Shown here: one piece after another, positions 46,601-53,786 of the stretch
How the letters are laid out: every line of letters starts with the position of its first letter
How positions within the stretch are numbered: the first letter of the stretch is position 1
The notes under the pieces: model-generated
Database searches by the model: none
Seen by the model: only the letters and a program-made list of their open reading frames with translations
What the model was told of the DNA's origin: nothing
Assembly (NCBI RefSeq): GCF_907165205.1
Contig: NC_058195.1
Span: forward strand, 15,314,001-15,378,000
Direction: 5' to 3'
Origin: Coccinella septempunctata
Taxonomy: Eukaryota > Arthropoda > Insecta > Coleoptera > Coccinellidae
Length of the DNA: 64,000 nucleotides
Program-made: the position numbers and the translations under genes

Positions 46601-47355
46601 CCTTAAAAACGCTCACATCACTTTAGTCACTTCGTTTCCTATCTTTCTACTCTATAATCTTTGGTTTTCACTTAAGTGACGTCGACGCATGTTAGCTTGG
46701 CTACTGTGGAAATAAAAAATGTTTCGTCCATCCAGGATTTTCTGAATGTTCTGAATGGGTTTCTCTTCATTCCAGGTATCATCCAAAGAAATGATGGACC
46801 GAATACTAAAACTAACGGTCATTGACGGTGGGAGAGCGAAAAAGAAATGTGAAATCGGACACATCACCTACCCCCTCAAGGACCTCGATTTTGGAGATGG
46901 TTCGGAGCAGCAACTCTTCAAAATCGATCTGGAGAAGGTAAAAAATAATTACCTACTATAAAAAGTGGGATAATAGCATGTTACTTTGTAATTCTGTTAG
47001 AAAGTTCCCACTCATTGATCGAATTGAACATTATACCTATAACTTCTTGAACGAAATACCTAGATTTTGACTTTTCATGTCAAGAAAGCAATGAAAATTC
47101 AAGCTGCTTCGCAGAAAAATAGGATTGCTAGGATTGGTTATTTCCAAATTCAAGATACCTATTCGTTGAAAATGATTGTATATGACTTTTCGGATATTCC
47201 GAATTTTGCAATAATTCTTGAATAAAAAATATTCTTTAATTTTTCAGGAACCACATGAAATAAAATCCGACCTTGGTGAGCTGCTCATTTCTCTTGTATA
47301 CAATGAAAACCTGAATCGATTATCAGCAACAGTTATAGAAGCTCGAAGATTGAAG
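25423..47355 (+). CDS. Synaptotagmin (Syt15/17-like), 3' end not found
   Basis: Seven exons join in frame for 351 codons: 25423-25600, 27385-27541, 34756-34898, 36754-36964, 39719-39812, 46776-46937, 47248-47355. All have GT donors and AG acceptors. The order is a 60-residue N-terminal segment, a membrane anchor (VIYSSIIVAACVLIFLIIAT, residues about 61-83), a basic stop (KGRRSK), a linker, C2A (about 188-312, starting GRLWFSLRYEP) and the opening of C2B (ELLISLVYNENLNRLSATVI, about 325). Synaptotagmins tether vesicles to membranes, usually in response to calcium. In C2A the first Asp is Thr (PSRTVGT), and the loop 3 sequence is VIDGGRAKKKC where a calcium binder has D-x-D and a further Asp, so calcium binding there is probably lost. 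The rest of C2B is not visible before the ALDH3 exon at 58557. Placing it with Syt15/17 is by eye. Confidence 0.75.
25772..26406. mobile_element. CAGGGTGAGTC MITE, copy 3 (in synaptotagmin intron 1)
   Basis: Both ends are kept: GACTCGTACAAATATTTCAA near 25790 and TTGAAATATTTGTACGAGTC near 26385 are inverted copies. The interior matches copies 1 and 5. Non-coding. Confidence 0.75.
26540..27190. mobile_element. Possible GGGGCTACTTG element (in synaptotagmin intron 1)
   Basis: GGGGCTACTTG near 26545 is mirrored by CAAGTAGCCCCG near 27170, and GGGGCTATTTG occurs between them near 26999. This fits the same layout as elements E, F, J and L, but the left end is not sharp. Confidence 0.4.
27385..27541 (+). 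CDS. Synaptotagmin exon 2 (membrane anchor)
   Basis: Acceptor CTTTTTCAG, donor TTTTCT|GTAAGT. It encodes about 23 hydrophobic residues followed by KGRRSKNEEKSGS, the usual single-pass anchor with a positive cytoplasmic side. Confidence 0.75.
27542..28249. other. Synaptotagmin intron 2, left part
   Basis: No gene or repeat that I can name. It ends at the 8-bp target ACTACAAG next to the P-like element. Confidence 0.35.
28250..29729. mobile_element. P-superfamily-like transposon, copy 1
   Basis: 1480 bp. The left end begins CAAAGATTATAGAGTAGAAA and the right end is its exact complement for 31 bp, the TIR length of the Drosophila P element. It is flanked by an exact 8-bp duplication, ACTACAAG (28242-28249 and 29730-29737). 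On the minus strand it holds remains of a THAP-like domain. The phrase AGATGGCGCT occurs near both ends in the same orientation. It lacks an intact transposase, so it must have moved with help from another copy. The 8-bp duplication would also fit hAT; the THAP-like part favours P. Confidence 0.72.
29190..29420 (-). pseudogene. THAP-like domain remnant of the P-like element
   Basis: Minus-strand reading starts MVKNCGSNKTNFTKENGN, then a GTAAGT donor. After a CAG acceptor, a frame shows KWIKFSG and then, shifted, MCNEHFTASRL. The order of Cys, Trp, and C-x-x-H-F is that of a THAP zinc finger, which binds transposon ends. The second Cys of the first pair is missing, and a stop or frameshift separates the parts, so it is broken. 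Confidence 0.5.
29738..30106. other. Synaptotagmin intron 2, spacer
   Basis: Holds CAAATGCCATATGATTTAAA near 30016, which is the inverse of TTTAAATCACATGGCATTT near 33930. The fold-back and mariner between them may therefore lie inside an older element. Confidence 0.4.
30109..31804. mobile_element. Long fold-back element CAGGGTGTGGCATAATGAAT
   Basis: About 1.7 kb. The left arm from CAGGGTGTGGCATAATGAAT is mirrored by the right arm ending ATTCATTACGCCACACCCTG, and pairing continues inward for several hundred bases each side (for example CCTTGGTTTTCGAGATATT against AATATCTCGAAAACCAAGG). It is flanked by TA on both sides. The right copy sits in the end of a mariner, at its TATATTGAAAAATTC. No protein frame. 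A transcript across it would form a long imperfect hairpin. Confidence 0.8.
31807..33901 (-). pseudogene. mariner transposase copy 1, interrupted
   Basis: Minus-strand reading matches copy 2 (53787-55001). The N-terminal part is open at 33553-33263 (VSVSVPENIDAVHGMILSDR, then RKIAAKWIPKCLNVDRKRAR). The C-terminal part at 31850-32050 is broken. Between them a TIR element (32063-33058) has replaced the middle of the gene. The right end CTAGGCTAACTAGAT and the distal TCTCGTAT match copy 2. The left end is cut by the fold-back element. Cut-and-paste transposition was its role; it is inactive. Confidence 0.75.
32063..33058. mobile_element. TIR element AGATGTCTAAAA, nested in mariner copy 1
   Basis: Left end AGATGTCTAAAAACATGGTG, right end ACCATATTTTTAGACATCT, flanked by TA on each side (32061-32062 and 33059-33060). 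The left 270 bp match a copy at 35684 that carries a DDE transposase fragment, so it is an IS630/Tc1-type element. No intact frame. Confidence 0.7.
33902..34755. other. Synaptotagmin intron 2, right part
   Basis: Includes AGCGTGTTCCATTTAAAAAA near 34095 and ACAGGGTCGAGATATCC near 34344, both of the type found at ends of diverged TIR elements, but the partner ends are not clear. No exon is seen until 34756. Confidence 0.35.
34756..34898 (+). CDS. Synaptotagmin exon 3 (linker)
   Basis: Acceptor TTTTTTCAG, donor TTCA|GTAAGT. It codes a Ser-rich then acidic linker (SLPPLRSSSMGNLNEPIVED). The frame joins exactly with exons 2 and 4, though the exon itself shows no domain. Confidence 0.65.
34899..35552. 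other. Synaptotagmin intron 3, left part
   Basis: Apart from the 5S-like stretch at 35033-35096, nothing is recognised. The 120-codon minus-strand frame at 34768-35130 overlaps exon 3 and is a shadow. Confidence 0.35.
35033..35096 (+). ncRNA. 5S rRNA-derived fragment
   Basis: AGTATCTGGATGGGTGACCA resembles the 3' half of 5S rRNA (AGTACTTGGATGGGTGACC in many animals). The preceding CCAAGCTGGCCGAGTTC is a diverged match, and the following TTCGGTGG is plausible. It is a partial copy, so a retroposed 5S piece or part of a 5S-derived SINE rather than a working gene. Confidence 0.4.
35553..35681. mobile_element. TIR element C, copy 3 (left end only)
   Basis: TATACTCCATTCACTATTAT, then CACTCGGTTGGCCATGAAAT, then GTGAAATGTCGTTAATGCCG, matching the end of copies 1 and 2. 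It is interrupted at a TA by the IS630-type element that follows. Confidence 0.6.
35684..36300. mobile_element. IS630/Tc1-type element remnant (AGATGTCTAAAA family)
   Basis: The left 270 bp match 32063-32330. From about 36133 to 36278 the plus strand reads ISDFYILDETWIYQNGTSV, then W and SKIKSEDKHFTVLH. The DETW motif with a following Trp is the first catalytic block of IS630/Tc1-like DDE transposases. The other catalytic residues and the right end are not seen. The copy inserted in TIR element C at TA. Confidence 0.6.
36301..36753. other. Synaptotagmin intron 3, right part
   Basis: No gene or named repeat. It runs up to the exon 4 acceptor. Confidence 0.35.
36754..36964 (+). CDS. Synaptotagmin exon 4 (first half of C2A)
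   Basis: Acceptor ATTCCAG, donor GTGAG|GTAAGT. It contains GRLWFSLRYEPSTEKLLVSL and NSCDPFVR. The Asp of SDP is kept (CDPFV), but the earlier loop 1 Asp is replaced by Thr. Confidence 0.8.
36965..38956. other. Synaptotagmin intron 4, left part
   Basis: About 2 kb without a gene. The stretch 37435-37500 is an inverted match to 2850-2915, so it holds a dispersed repeat. The small open frames here show no domain. Confidence 0.4.
38957..39049. repeat. Perfect hairpin, 44-bp arms, 5-base loop
   Basis: The left arm 38957-39000 (starts GAATATGCCAATTATAAGAG) and the right arm 39006-39049 are exact complements, with CAGAT as loop. TTTATATTCCAGATGAATAT is also present just upstream at 38921, so the loop region looks duplicated, as after a template-switch event. 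It lies in synaptotagmin intron 4, so it would be in the pre-mRNA. Confidence 0.9.
39132..39303. mobile_element. Short inverted-repeat element near exon 5
   Basis: AAATGGTGTAAAAAATAAAC at the left is mirrored by GTTTATTTTTTACACCATTT at the right, with 42-bp arms and one mismatch. The centre contains TTTCGGTTTACAACCATCAG then CAGGCCAGC, a phrase of the kind found at ends of Penelope-like or related elements. This assignment is uncertain. Confidence 0.55.
39304..39718. other. Synaptotagmin intron 4, right part
   Basis: AT-rich sequence leading to the exon 5 acceptor. Nothing else is seen. Confidence 0.35.
39719..39812 (+). CDS. Synaptotagmin exon 5 (C2A core)
   Basis: Acceptor TCTTTTCAG, donor TTTCAG|GTCAGT. 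It codes LHLLPDERRYLQSKQKKKTC and then NPYFDETLVFQ, matching the LLPD...K-T-x-NPxFxExFxF pattern of C2A, with a KQKKK basic patch. Confidence 0.85.
40017..40902. mobile_element. Element J: AGGGGAGACT TIR element with echoed ends
   Basis: Starts AGGGGAGACTAGGG and ends CCCCAGTCTCCCCT. The phrase GTGGGGAGGCTTGATACA recurs in varied form near 40041, 40383, 40405, 40676 (inverted), 40697 and 40878 (inverted). The plus and minus frames here (40375-40613 and 40599-40862) are built on these repeats and are not taken as genes. Confidence 0.7.
41083..41645. mobile_element. CAGGGTGAGTC MITE, copy 4 (in synaptotagmin intron 5)
   Basis: Begins near GTCATTGACTCGTACAAGTA. The interior has the family blocks in order (TTTTTTCCGAATCGGCTC, CACAAGATATCACCCACGTC, AATGCGCCGTTTTCGAGTAA, TTATGAAAACTTAAAACGGC). 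The order of the two halves is partly reversed compared with copy 3, as expected for a palindromic element. Ends are worn. Confidence 0.6.
41646..42189. other. Synaptotagmin intron 5, spacer
   Basis: No gene seen. It ends at TTATAATTTCTTAGGGC, which also flanks the LINE fragment at 11840 and is therefore probably the LINE 3' tail. Confidence 0.35.
42190..43475 (-). pseudogene. LINE reverse-transcriptase fragment 3
   Basis: Minus-strand pieces in order are QTNRGTVDLIFTLRQLQG-like, SKAYDSVNRKALWKIMGHLG, then IKQGFV at the palm, LRLNIDKTKILVSPPESLQT, VEQFKFLGSFINTRANLDME, then TAVYKALVLPTLLYGSESWT, and a C-terminal GKYKRFKDTLHQFP. These are reverse-transcriptase thumb and palm marks of a non-LTR element. 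Frameshifts break the frame, and a block present at 12180-12290 is deleted. The 3' end has a GAA-type repeat (42203-42221). It lies in synaptotagmin intron 5. The clade is not decided; it is the same family as 11860-12730. Confidence 0.8.
43476..43660. other. Short spacer between LINE and P-like element
   Basis: May include upstream LINE sequence. No frame is seen. Confidence 0.3.
43669..46663. mobile_element. P-superfamily-like transposon, copy 2 (outer, split by copy 3)
   Basis: Starts CAAAGATTATAGAGTAGAAA at 43669 and ends with the complement at 46663. It is flanked by exact 8-bp duplications GTTTTCAC (43661-43668 and 46664-46671). Without the inner copy it is about 1.46 kb, close to copy 1. 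The right half again holds the THAP-like start MVKNCGSNETNFTKENGN on the minus strand near 46370. It ends about 110 bases before synaptotagmin exon 6. Confidence 0.75.
44373..45898. mobile_element. P-superfamily-like transposon, copy 3 (nested in copy 2)
   Basis: 1526 bp, flanked by exact 8-bp duplications GGTATGGT (44365-44372 and 45899-45906), a site that lies within copy 2. The right end has lost identity after about 22 bp of TIR. The THAP-like remnant on the minus strand (about 45590-45330) is more decayed: the first Cys is Gly, and stops are present. It is the younger insertion at this site by position. Confidence 0.75.
46776..46937 (+). CDS. Synaptotagmin exon 6 (end of C2A)
   Basis: Acceptor CATTCCAG, donor GAGAAG|GTAAAA. 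It contains LKLTVIDGGRAKKKCEIG. A calcium-binding C2 has V-x-D-x-D followed by another Asp; here one Asp is kept and the others are Gly and Cys. A P-like transposon ends only about 110 bases upstream of the acceptor. Confidence 0.8.
46938..47247. other. Synaptotagmin intron 6
   Basis: Short intron between exons 6 and 7, with no other feature. Confidence 0.5.
47248..47355 (+). CDS. Synaptotagmin exon 7 (start of C2B)
   Basis: Acceptor ATTTTTCAG, donor TTGAAG|GTAAAT. It codes EPHEIKSDLGELLISLVYNE and then NLNRLSATVIEARRLK, the opening strands of C2B. Reading past the donor would give Val, Asn and a stop, so an unspliced form would end with a cut-short C2B. Confidence 0.8.
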
Positions 47356-48736
47356 GTAAATTGATGTTTCTTCATGTAGTATTAGTAAACGCTCAAAACG
47401 AATCACGAATGATGAAATTCGTCAGTCATTAAAGGTCGGATTTACAGCTAAAAAGGTCCAGTTAATCGATGTTCCAATTTACGAAATATGTATTTTGATT
47501 ATTTTAAATTGTTAGGTAGGTATACGGTATACATTATTTTCAATTTGGTGTTGGTGTTCATATTTTTTCGTCGTTAGTAGAATGTTATATTTATAAGAAG
47601 TTGTTTAGTTTCACAGGAGGCCAATCAGATGAAGATTTACCTGCTAATATCAATATTCTTGAGATACCAATAGGAAATTGAGGTTGAAAAAATCCTTAAT
47701 AATTTAATTGTAAAATTTTTCATTTTTTCCTCGAAAATATTCAATAGGTGAACAGTGACGCAAAAATTCCATATGGAGACATGGTGATACCGAAGGGTAT
47801 TCACCAATTTGTACGCAACTTTTTATGTATGATCGGGGAGTTTTTCATGCAGCCTCTACGTGGATGAACTATAGCACTCGAACATTACCGACAAACAAAC
47901 ATTCCTCCAAGATACCGGAAATTCAAATCTAAAATGAAAAATAAAAAATGATTTTCCCTAAAACCGCCTTGAAATTTATGTAAGCACATATGGATTATTT
48001 ATTTATTCTGTACGAAGAAGTGATGCAGTAGGTAAGTATTTTGAAATTCTTATTTTATTGATGAGTAAGACCTAAAATAAAATTAATTTGTTCCAACTCT
48101 GTCTCCATAAACTTAAATGTTATTTGAGTGGCTAACGTTTAAAACCAAAGATGGATTAGTTTTTTCTTCGAGACTGTCGACCACTAGTTCTGAATCTGAA
48201 TAGTATAAAGGCTGATTAGAAAACCAACACTATGTATATGGTGTTCCTCTAACGAACTTATGCTCTAGATCACTGAGTGAAGGTGCCTCAGAAATGGCCT
48301 ATTGATATCCACATCCATCTTCTTGAATTATTCGAAACCTTTCATGTTTTTTAATTGAAAATATGTTTAAAATAAGAATACACGCTATTTGAAAAGTTAA
48401 TTCAGTACTACAGTTGATATTTCTACATTATATTCGATATTTAGAGTTAAGAAGGATCCATAAATGGGAATAGATTTGAAGAATTTCAATTTTCTTATTT
48501 AGGGTTCGGAAGCAATATTTCTGGAACATCAAAACATTTCCCAACACCTCAGTTGAATGATTCACAAAGGCTTTGAAAGAGTTCCGAAATATTTTCTCGT
48601 GTTGCTACTCTCATTTTGAAAATATAAATGAAAATAGTTGTTGGTCAAGCAGTTATAAAAAACACCTGGCATTTGCATTTTTATAGTTATGTAAGTAAAA
48701 CATTGATATTCATTTATCAGAAATGAAAGAAGGAAA
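47356..48736. other. Region after exon 7; no C2B exon found
   Basis: I looked for the usual C2B marks (SDPYVK, K-K-K-T, NPxFNExF, W in the last helix) on the plus strand and found none. Near 47580-47640, GCCAATCAGATGAAG and flanks resemble the IS630-type element. At 47748-47870 a 40-codon frame includes IPYGDMVIPKG, of a type seen in P450 proteins, but it is too short to support. Confidence 0.45.
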
Positions 48737-49609
48737 GGGGAAGTCCGGGAGACTTGAACCACCTCAAATATTTCAATTCAAATTTCGCGCTAGCGGTATC
48801 GTAAATAGCTTGCGACATACTCGTAACAAGGCACAACTAGTGTCGGCTCCATTTTGGCCGCCATCGGAACAGTTTGGGAGTGAGAGGGTAGTGATTTTGT
48901 TGTTAGGAAGTAAGAAATTGAATAATTTATGTTTGTTACATTGTCTGAAAAGTTTAATAGATGCGTGATGTTATTTAGTTTTATTGCTTTTATTGATTAA
49001 TATTGTTTCACAAACGATGAGCCTTTTTAATAATAGTTGTAAAAGTTTCAAGGAAAGATCTGTTGAATGGGCTAAAAGAGAGTGCGGGAGACTTAACCCA
49101 TACTACGGTCGGGAGACAAAATCAGTTGTACAGGTTTCCCGCACTGAGTTTAGATAATAGTTTGTTTCAAAAAAAAAAAATTGAATAACAGAAATGAATA
49201 TAAAAAATATACAAAGGTTCAAAAAAGTAAAAATCATCTCGGAAATAAGTGAGAGTGACTATGGAATAGAAAGGATATATTTCATGCACTGATATATGAT
49301 GATGAAAACCTTGACATATACAATCGTTGGTCATTGGAAATAGTTTTCTATCAATGTTTTTCCTGATAAACAAACTTATGGTCAAGTCTCTCTCGCCCCC
49401 TGTTCAACTCTCTTCCATGGGTTAGGGAGACAAGAGCCAATTTTCGGTTCCTAAAAAAAATTGCTGTACTCAAAATGTTCATCTCATCATCACTTTATTA
49501 TTATCTGTCGTTACCTATTCGGGCATGATATCTTCAATGAGTTGCTACCATTTACAGATACAACTTAAGTGTCTTCAGAGTGAAAAGGGGTTCAAATCTC
49601 TCGGACACC
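48737..49609. mobile_element. Element F, copy 2
   Basis: Starts GGGGAAGTCCGGGAGACTTG and ends TTCAAATCTCTCGGACACCT. The motif GGGAGACTTGAACC and complement forms recur inside (about 48752, 49085, 49385). Shared blocks with copies 1 and 3 include CCTGATAAACAAACTTATGG. Confidence 0.7.
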
Positions 49610-50429
49610 TCATAATGTATTATAACAAACATGAGAACATCAATCGATACATTTATTGAATGTTGATAATAACATTCCAAATAAATCATTGAAAAAATTT
49701 TTTTTTGATCAATATATTTCCAATAATAATATCTTTCATTGAAAACAAGTATTTCTTTCTCAATCACTCAAATACGAAGACTATTTGGTAGTGTATAGAT
49801 GAGCAGTTTAAACATTCGATTGGGAAATCTACATGAACGATTATTTATCATGTCGTTATTGACTCGTACAATTTTTCCTAATCTGTTATAGCAACAAAAC
49901 TCATAGTTGCACAAGGAATTACATTCAAACTCGAAAGACCTATCTTGTTTAATTACTACGACAGTTGTATATGTTTCGAATTGGAGAAAATTATCTGTAA
50001 TTCGCTTAATAAGGAATAACTGACTCAAAACTTTATTTAATGAGAATTTGTACACTGATATCTGGTAAACACAAAAGTCTGTGTCGAATGAAAACGAATT
50101 GAACTTTATGCATCGTGTTAAAGTTTAACGAGATGCTCCAGACTTCTCGGGATAATTATTACATTATTGAAGACGTTAATTACTGTCGTTTCTCGAAATT
50201 CGTGTAAGAAACAGTGTTCCTATCGTTCAGTTAAATAGTTTCTTCAAGGATGATTGTTGCTATATAGTTCACGATTTAAGTAGAAACATCAGAGAAGCAC
50301 CTACGTGTTAAAAACTATTCGTCTTTGCGAATTAAATGCATGTAATATGTAGTATGCATAGTTGATTTTTACCAATCCTTATCGGAAATTTCAGCTATCG
50401 TTTTTATAGTTAGGGAGCCGAAGAGATTT
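49610..50429. other. No recognisable gene
   Basis: AT-rich sequence, small frames only (49552-49767 and 49768-50055, minus). Nothing supportable. Confidence 0.35.
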
Positions 50430-51200
50430 TGCATCGTTTTCGCAATTTGGCTGAGCTGCTCAGAAAATGCACCGAAAAAACCTATTTTTGTAATGTCTCA
50501 AACGGTGCCTGGACAAATGAAAAACATAAATGGACAATCATGGACCTACGATGGACAAATGACATATGAAATTCTGGCTTAAAAATTTTCATTTGGAGGT
50601 GCCAACTTCACACTTTAAAAAATTTGCATAGATGGATTTCTATGGTTCTGTGGATAGACAAATGAAAAAATTAGGTGGACAAAAATAGACTTACGTTGGA
50701 CAAACGATCCATACCATTAAAAATACGTTTCTGCATTTTGGGGGTGCTGCCCCAGAAAATGTACCGAAACAACTTCTTTTTCCATACCTCTCGAACAATG
50801 CCTGGACAAATGAAAATAAAAGGTGGACAAACATGGACCTACGATGGACAAACGATCCTGAAATGTTTGTTTCAAAAATTTTCATTTGCGGGTGCCAACT
50901 TCACACTTTACAAAATTTTCAAAGATTGATTTCTATGGTTCTGTGGGTGGACAAATGAAAAAATTTGGTGGACAAAAGTGGACTCACGTTGGACAAACGA
51001 TCTGAACCATCAAAATAAGTTTTTGCCATTTGGGGGTGCTGCTCAGAAAATGAACCGGTAAAGGTTTTTTTCCGATAGATATATGTAAAACGGTGCCTGG
51101 ACAAATAAAAGAAAAAGGTTGACAAACATGGACCTACGATGGACAAACGACCCTGAAATTTTTGTTTCAAAAATCGCATTTGGGGGTGCCAGCTTCACAT
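50430..51200. repeat. Tandem array, unit about 294 bp, 2.5 copies
   Basis: GCCTGGACAAATGA and close forms occur at 50507, 50800 and 51095. Within each unit GTGGACAAACATGGACCTAC and CTACGATGGACAAACGA-type blocks alternate, so each unit also holds a shorter internal repeat. Minus-strand frames read SIVGPCLSTFFF-like strings that repeat and are products of the array. Confidence 0.85.
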
Positions 51201-51204
51201 AGCT

Positions 51205-52327
51205 GTATAAAGGGGGAATTGTCTAGTCAGAATAGTAAAAAAACGATCGTTATACATACTCGAGCGTGTCAGATTAAGATATATGTGCTAATTACATGTT
51301 GAAAAGCGAGTTGAAAAGTATATATTCTCTTAATCTGAAAATTTAAGCTTGACCAAAATGTGTGGGAGGGTGCCAAACTTGCAAAAAAAACTTCACGTGT
51401 ACATTCTCGAGTGAGGCTTTTTTTTTTAATTTGAAGCTAATGATTCAAGAATAACGAGCAAAATTCAATCTGACAGTTTCTGCAACTCAAAACAATGAAA
51501 ATTTTCTATAAATGTCAAAAAATCAGTTTTAATTGTCGCCTCTTCTTGGCATCAAACTGTTTTCGCATTTATCATAAAAGTTATAGAGTATAAAATTTAG
51601 TCAGAAGAAATTTTTTATGTTTGAACGTTTTTGAGATATATGGCGATGAATGTACATAAGACAGGGTTTCTACATTGACCTTGGCCTTTCGCTAAGCTCC
51701 TCGCACTTATAACCCTCTAGCTCGAAAACGGTTACAAGTATGAAAAATTGCTCAGGACAAAATTTGTATAGAATTTTATTATCTACAACTTTTATAATGA
51801 ATACATAAACGATTAGAGGTACACGAAGGGGGATATTTTAAGGAAATGACTGGTTATCATCTTCAATCTGTCAGATTAAGAAAACCGTCTACAACACCGA
51901 GATCAAACATCTGTACGAAAATCAAACTCGAGTATATACGATTTGTTTTGCATTTTCAAAGGACCACTGTGACCTTGCGTTACATCCGAATTGTCACTAT
52001 CTTGAAAAGTAGCCTCCTCTGGATCCAACAAACATATCCTCTAAAAATCTGACACACTCGAAAAAAATTTTTTTTTACCATTTTCAACTCTGTCAGATTA
52101 ACGTGAATTCATTATCAGAGACACGTAGGGTATATATAGTATCTTTCTGATACGCTCGAGTATGTACACGATTTCTTTTTACATCTCTGAAAACCTGCAG
52201 ACGCTTTCTTCACCGATGCAAGTTCATAAATCATAGAACCTTTCTTTGTATAATCTAATCTTCAAAATCCACTAGGTTTCCACGATACTCGTTCAAATCC
52301 CAATTCAGCATCGTCGGCTCCCCAACA
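51205..52327. mobile_element. Repeat family R, copy 4 (inverted)
   Basis: Reverse-complement of the copies at 1468 and 8426: GAATTGTCTAGTCAGAATAG at the left, ending GCATCGTCGGCTCCCCAAC. The motif CATACTCGAGCGTGTCAGAT occurs near 51250 and the complement GATACGCTCGAGTATGTACA near 52150. The small frame at 51846-52052 is part of the repeat. Confidence 0.7.
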
Positions 52328-53786
52328 AACGCAAAAAAAGGGTGAGATAATTCAACTGAAGGATGATGGAATAAAACGAACCATCTCAAGAAATTCGTTT
52401 TTGTGTAAATTCAGTATTTTTTGTATAGCCTCTTCAGAAATATGTCATCCATAACAATGAATAACTAGTAGAAGTTCGGCATTCAACATCCTTCGAAATC
52501 ATCTGTTTGTCTTTGTCATATTTATGTACAGATATCCTCCAAGCTCCAAGTATCGATCATCATCACTCTCATTCCAATATTTCCAAACAGTCTAAACCAA
52601 ATTTTTCGAAAATTAATTCATATACCTGCTTTATCAATAATTAAAAACCATTCCAGAAATTTGCGTCTATCAAGTTTGTACTGGAAGGGAGCGACCCGTT
52701 ATAATAATTAACTTTACTCCAGTTCTTCGAGAAATGGTGAATTATTCATACTCGCTTTGCTGTTTAATTCAAATGCCTTGAATTTTACAGAAACATACGC
52801 AGAGGCTTTGCAATCACTATGTATAGAATATTCCACAACTTTTCAATAACGGTTACGAAGACTATAATCATATGCTATTTTATGCAAACGCAACATGAAT
52901 AAATTTTTGAGGATGCCGGGAGGAAGGACGAAAGTGACAAACTTTTCGGAAATAATGATACGTTATGAAGAGAATAACTTCGTTTCGAAGAAATTGATTG
53001 TTTCGGGGTTTTTATAGAATAGTAGTTGAAATGAATAGCTTTAATCCATCCCCAATTCGAAACGTATCGTTCTAGATTCGAGAAAAATTATCCCTCATCA
53101 TATTGAATAATTGAATTTCTCCACAAAATTTTTTTCTGATTTCGCGCACGTGTATGTAAACTAGAGAGTTATCATTTTGACTAAAAGTCTTTCATCCTTG
53201 TATTTTGATCAGAAAATGGTCTTAAATCAAACGGATTGATTTTTTAGTTATCGATGAAAAATTTGCGATCTGTCCGCCACAAAATACTGTTTCTTCCAAA
53301 AGAAAAAGAATAAAAATTCGAAATTATCATGGTATTTTGAGAGTCCGAATGCGCCGCTTCAATAATAGGCAAAATCCGGCTGATATTTATCTTTATAAAC
53401 AAAAATTGAGCACTGTTTTGTGGAGTCATGACTTGTCGTAAGAAACGCTGAATCGATTTCATTCAGTTATTTTTGCAACCTTATACATCGTAGAAGGTTT
53501 CAACGGAAAAAAGTTCGAAAAAGTGGCCTGAGAAACTTAGAAAATCAAGAAAACTAGATGAAATTCAAATTTCGCGCGAAAGTGTAAGTTGGTTATATAG
53601 CCTATTCTCCACGGAAAATTGATTGACACTTGCTGGCGATTGACAGTTTACAAATGAACTAAATCAGCAACATGATCTCAATATTAATTTAACGTTTTCA
53701 AAGTTCAGCATTTTGGTTATCAGTTAATTTATTATTTTGTGTCTGAGGGATTAGTAGGTAATCAATATATTGATTTTAAGTACTGT
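52328..53786. other. No recognisable gene
   Basis: About 1.4 kb, AT-rich. Checked for C2B and other exons on both strands; none found. The minus frame at 53244-53462 shows no domain. Confidence 0.4.

Noticed and set aside
47748..47870. 40-codon frame with IPYGDMVIPKG, like part of a cytochrome P450
   Set aside because: Only a short phrase matches, with no heme-binding motif near. A nearby string (CATGCAGCCTCTACG) is a dispersed repeat also seen at 24500, so chance or repeat origin is more likely.
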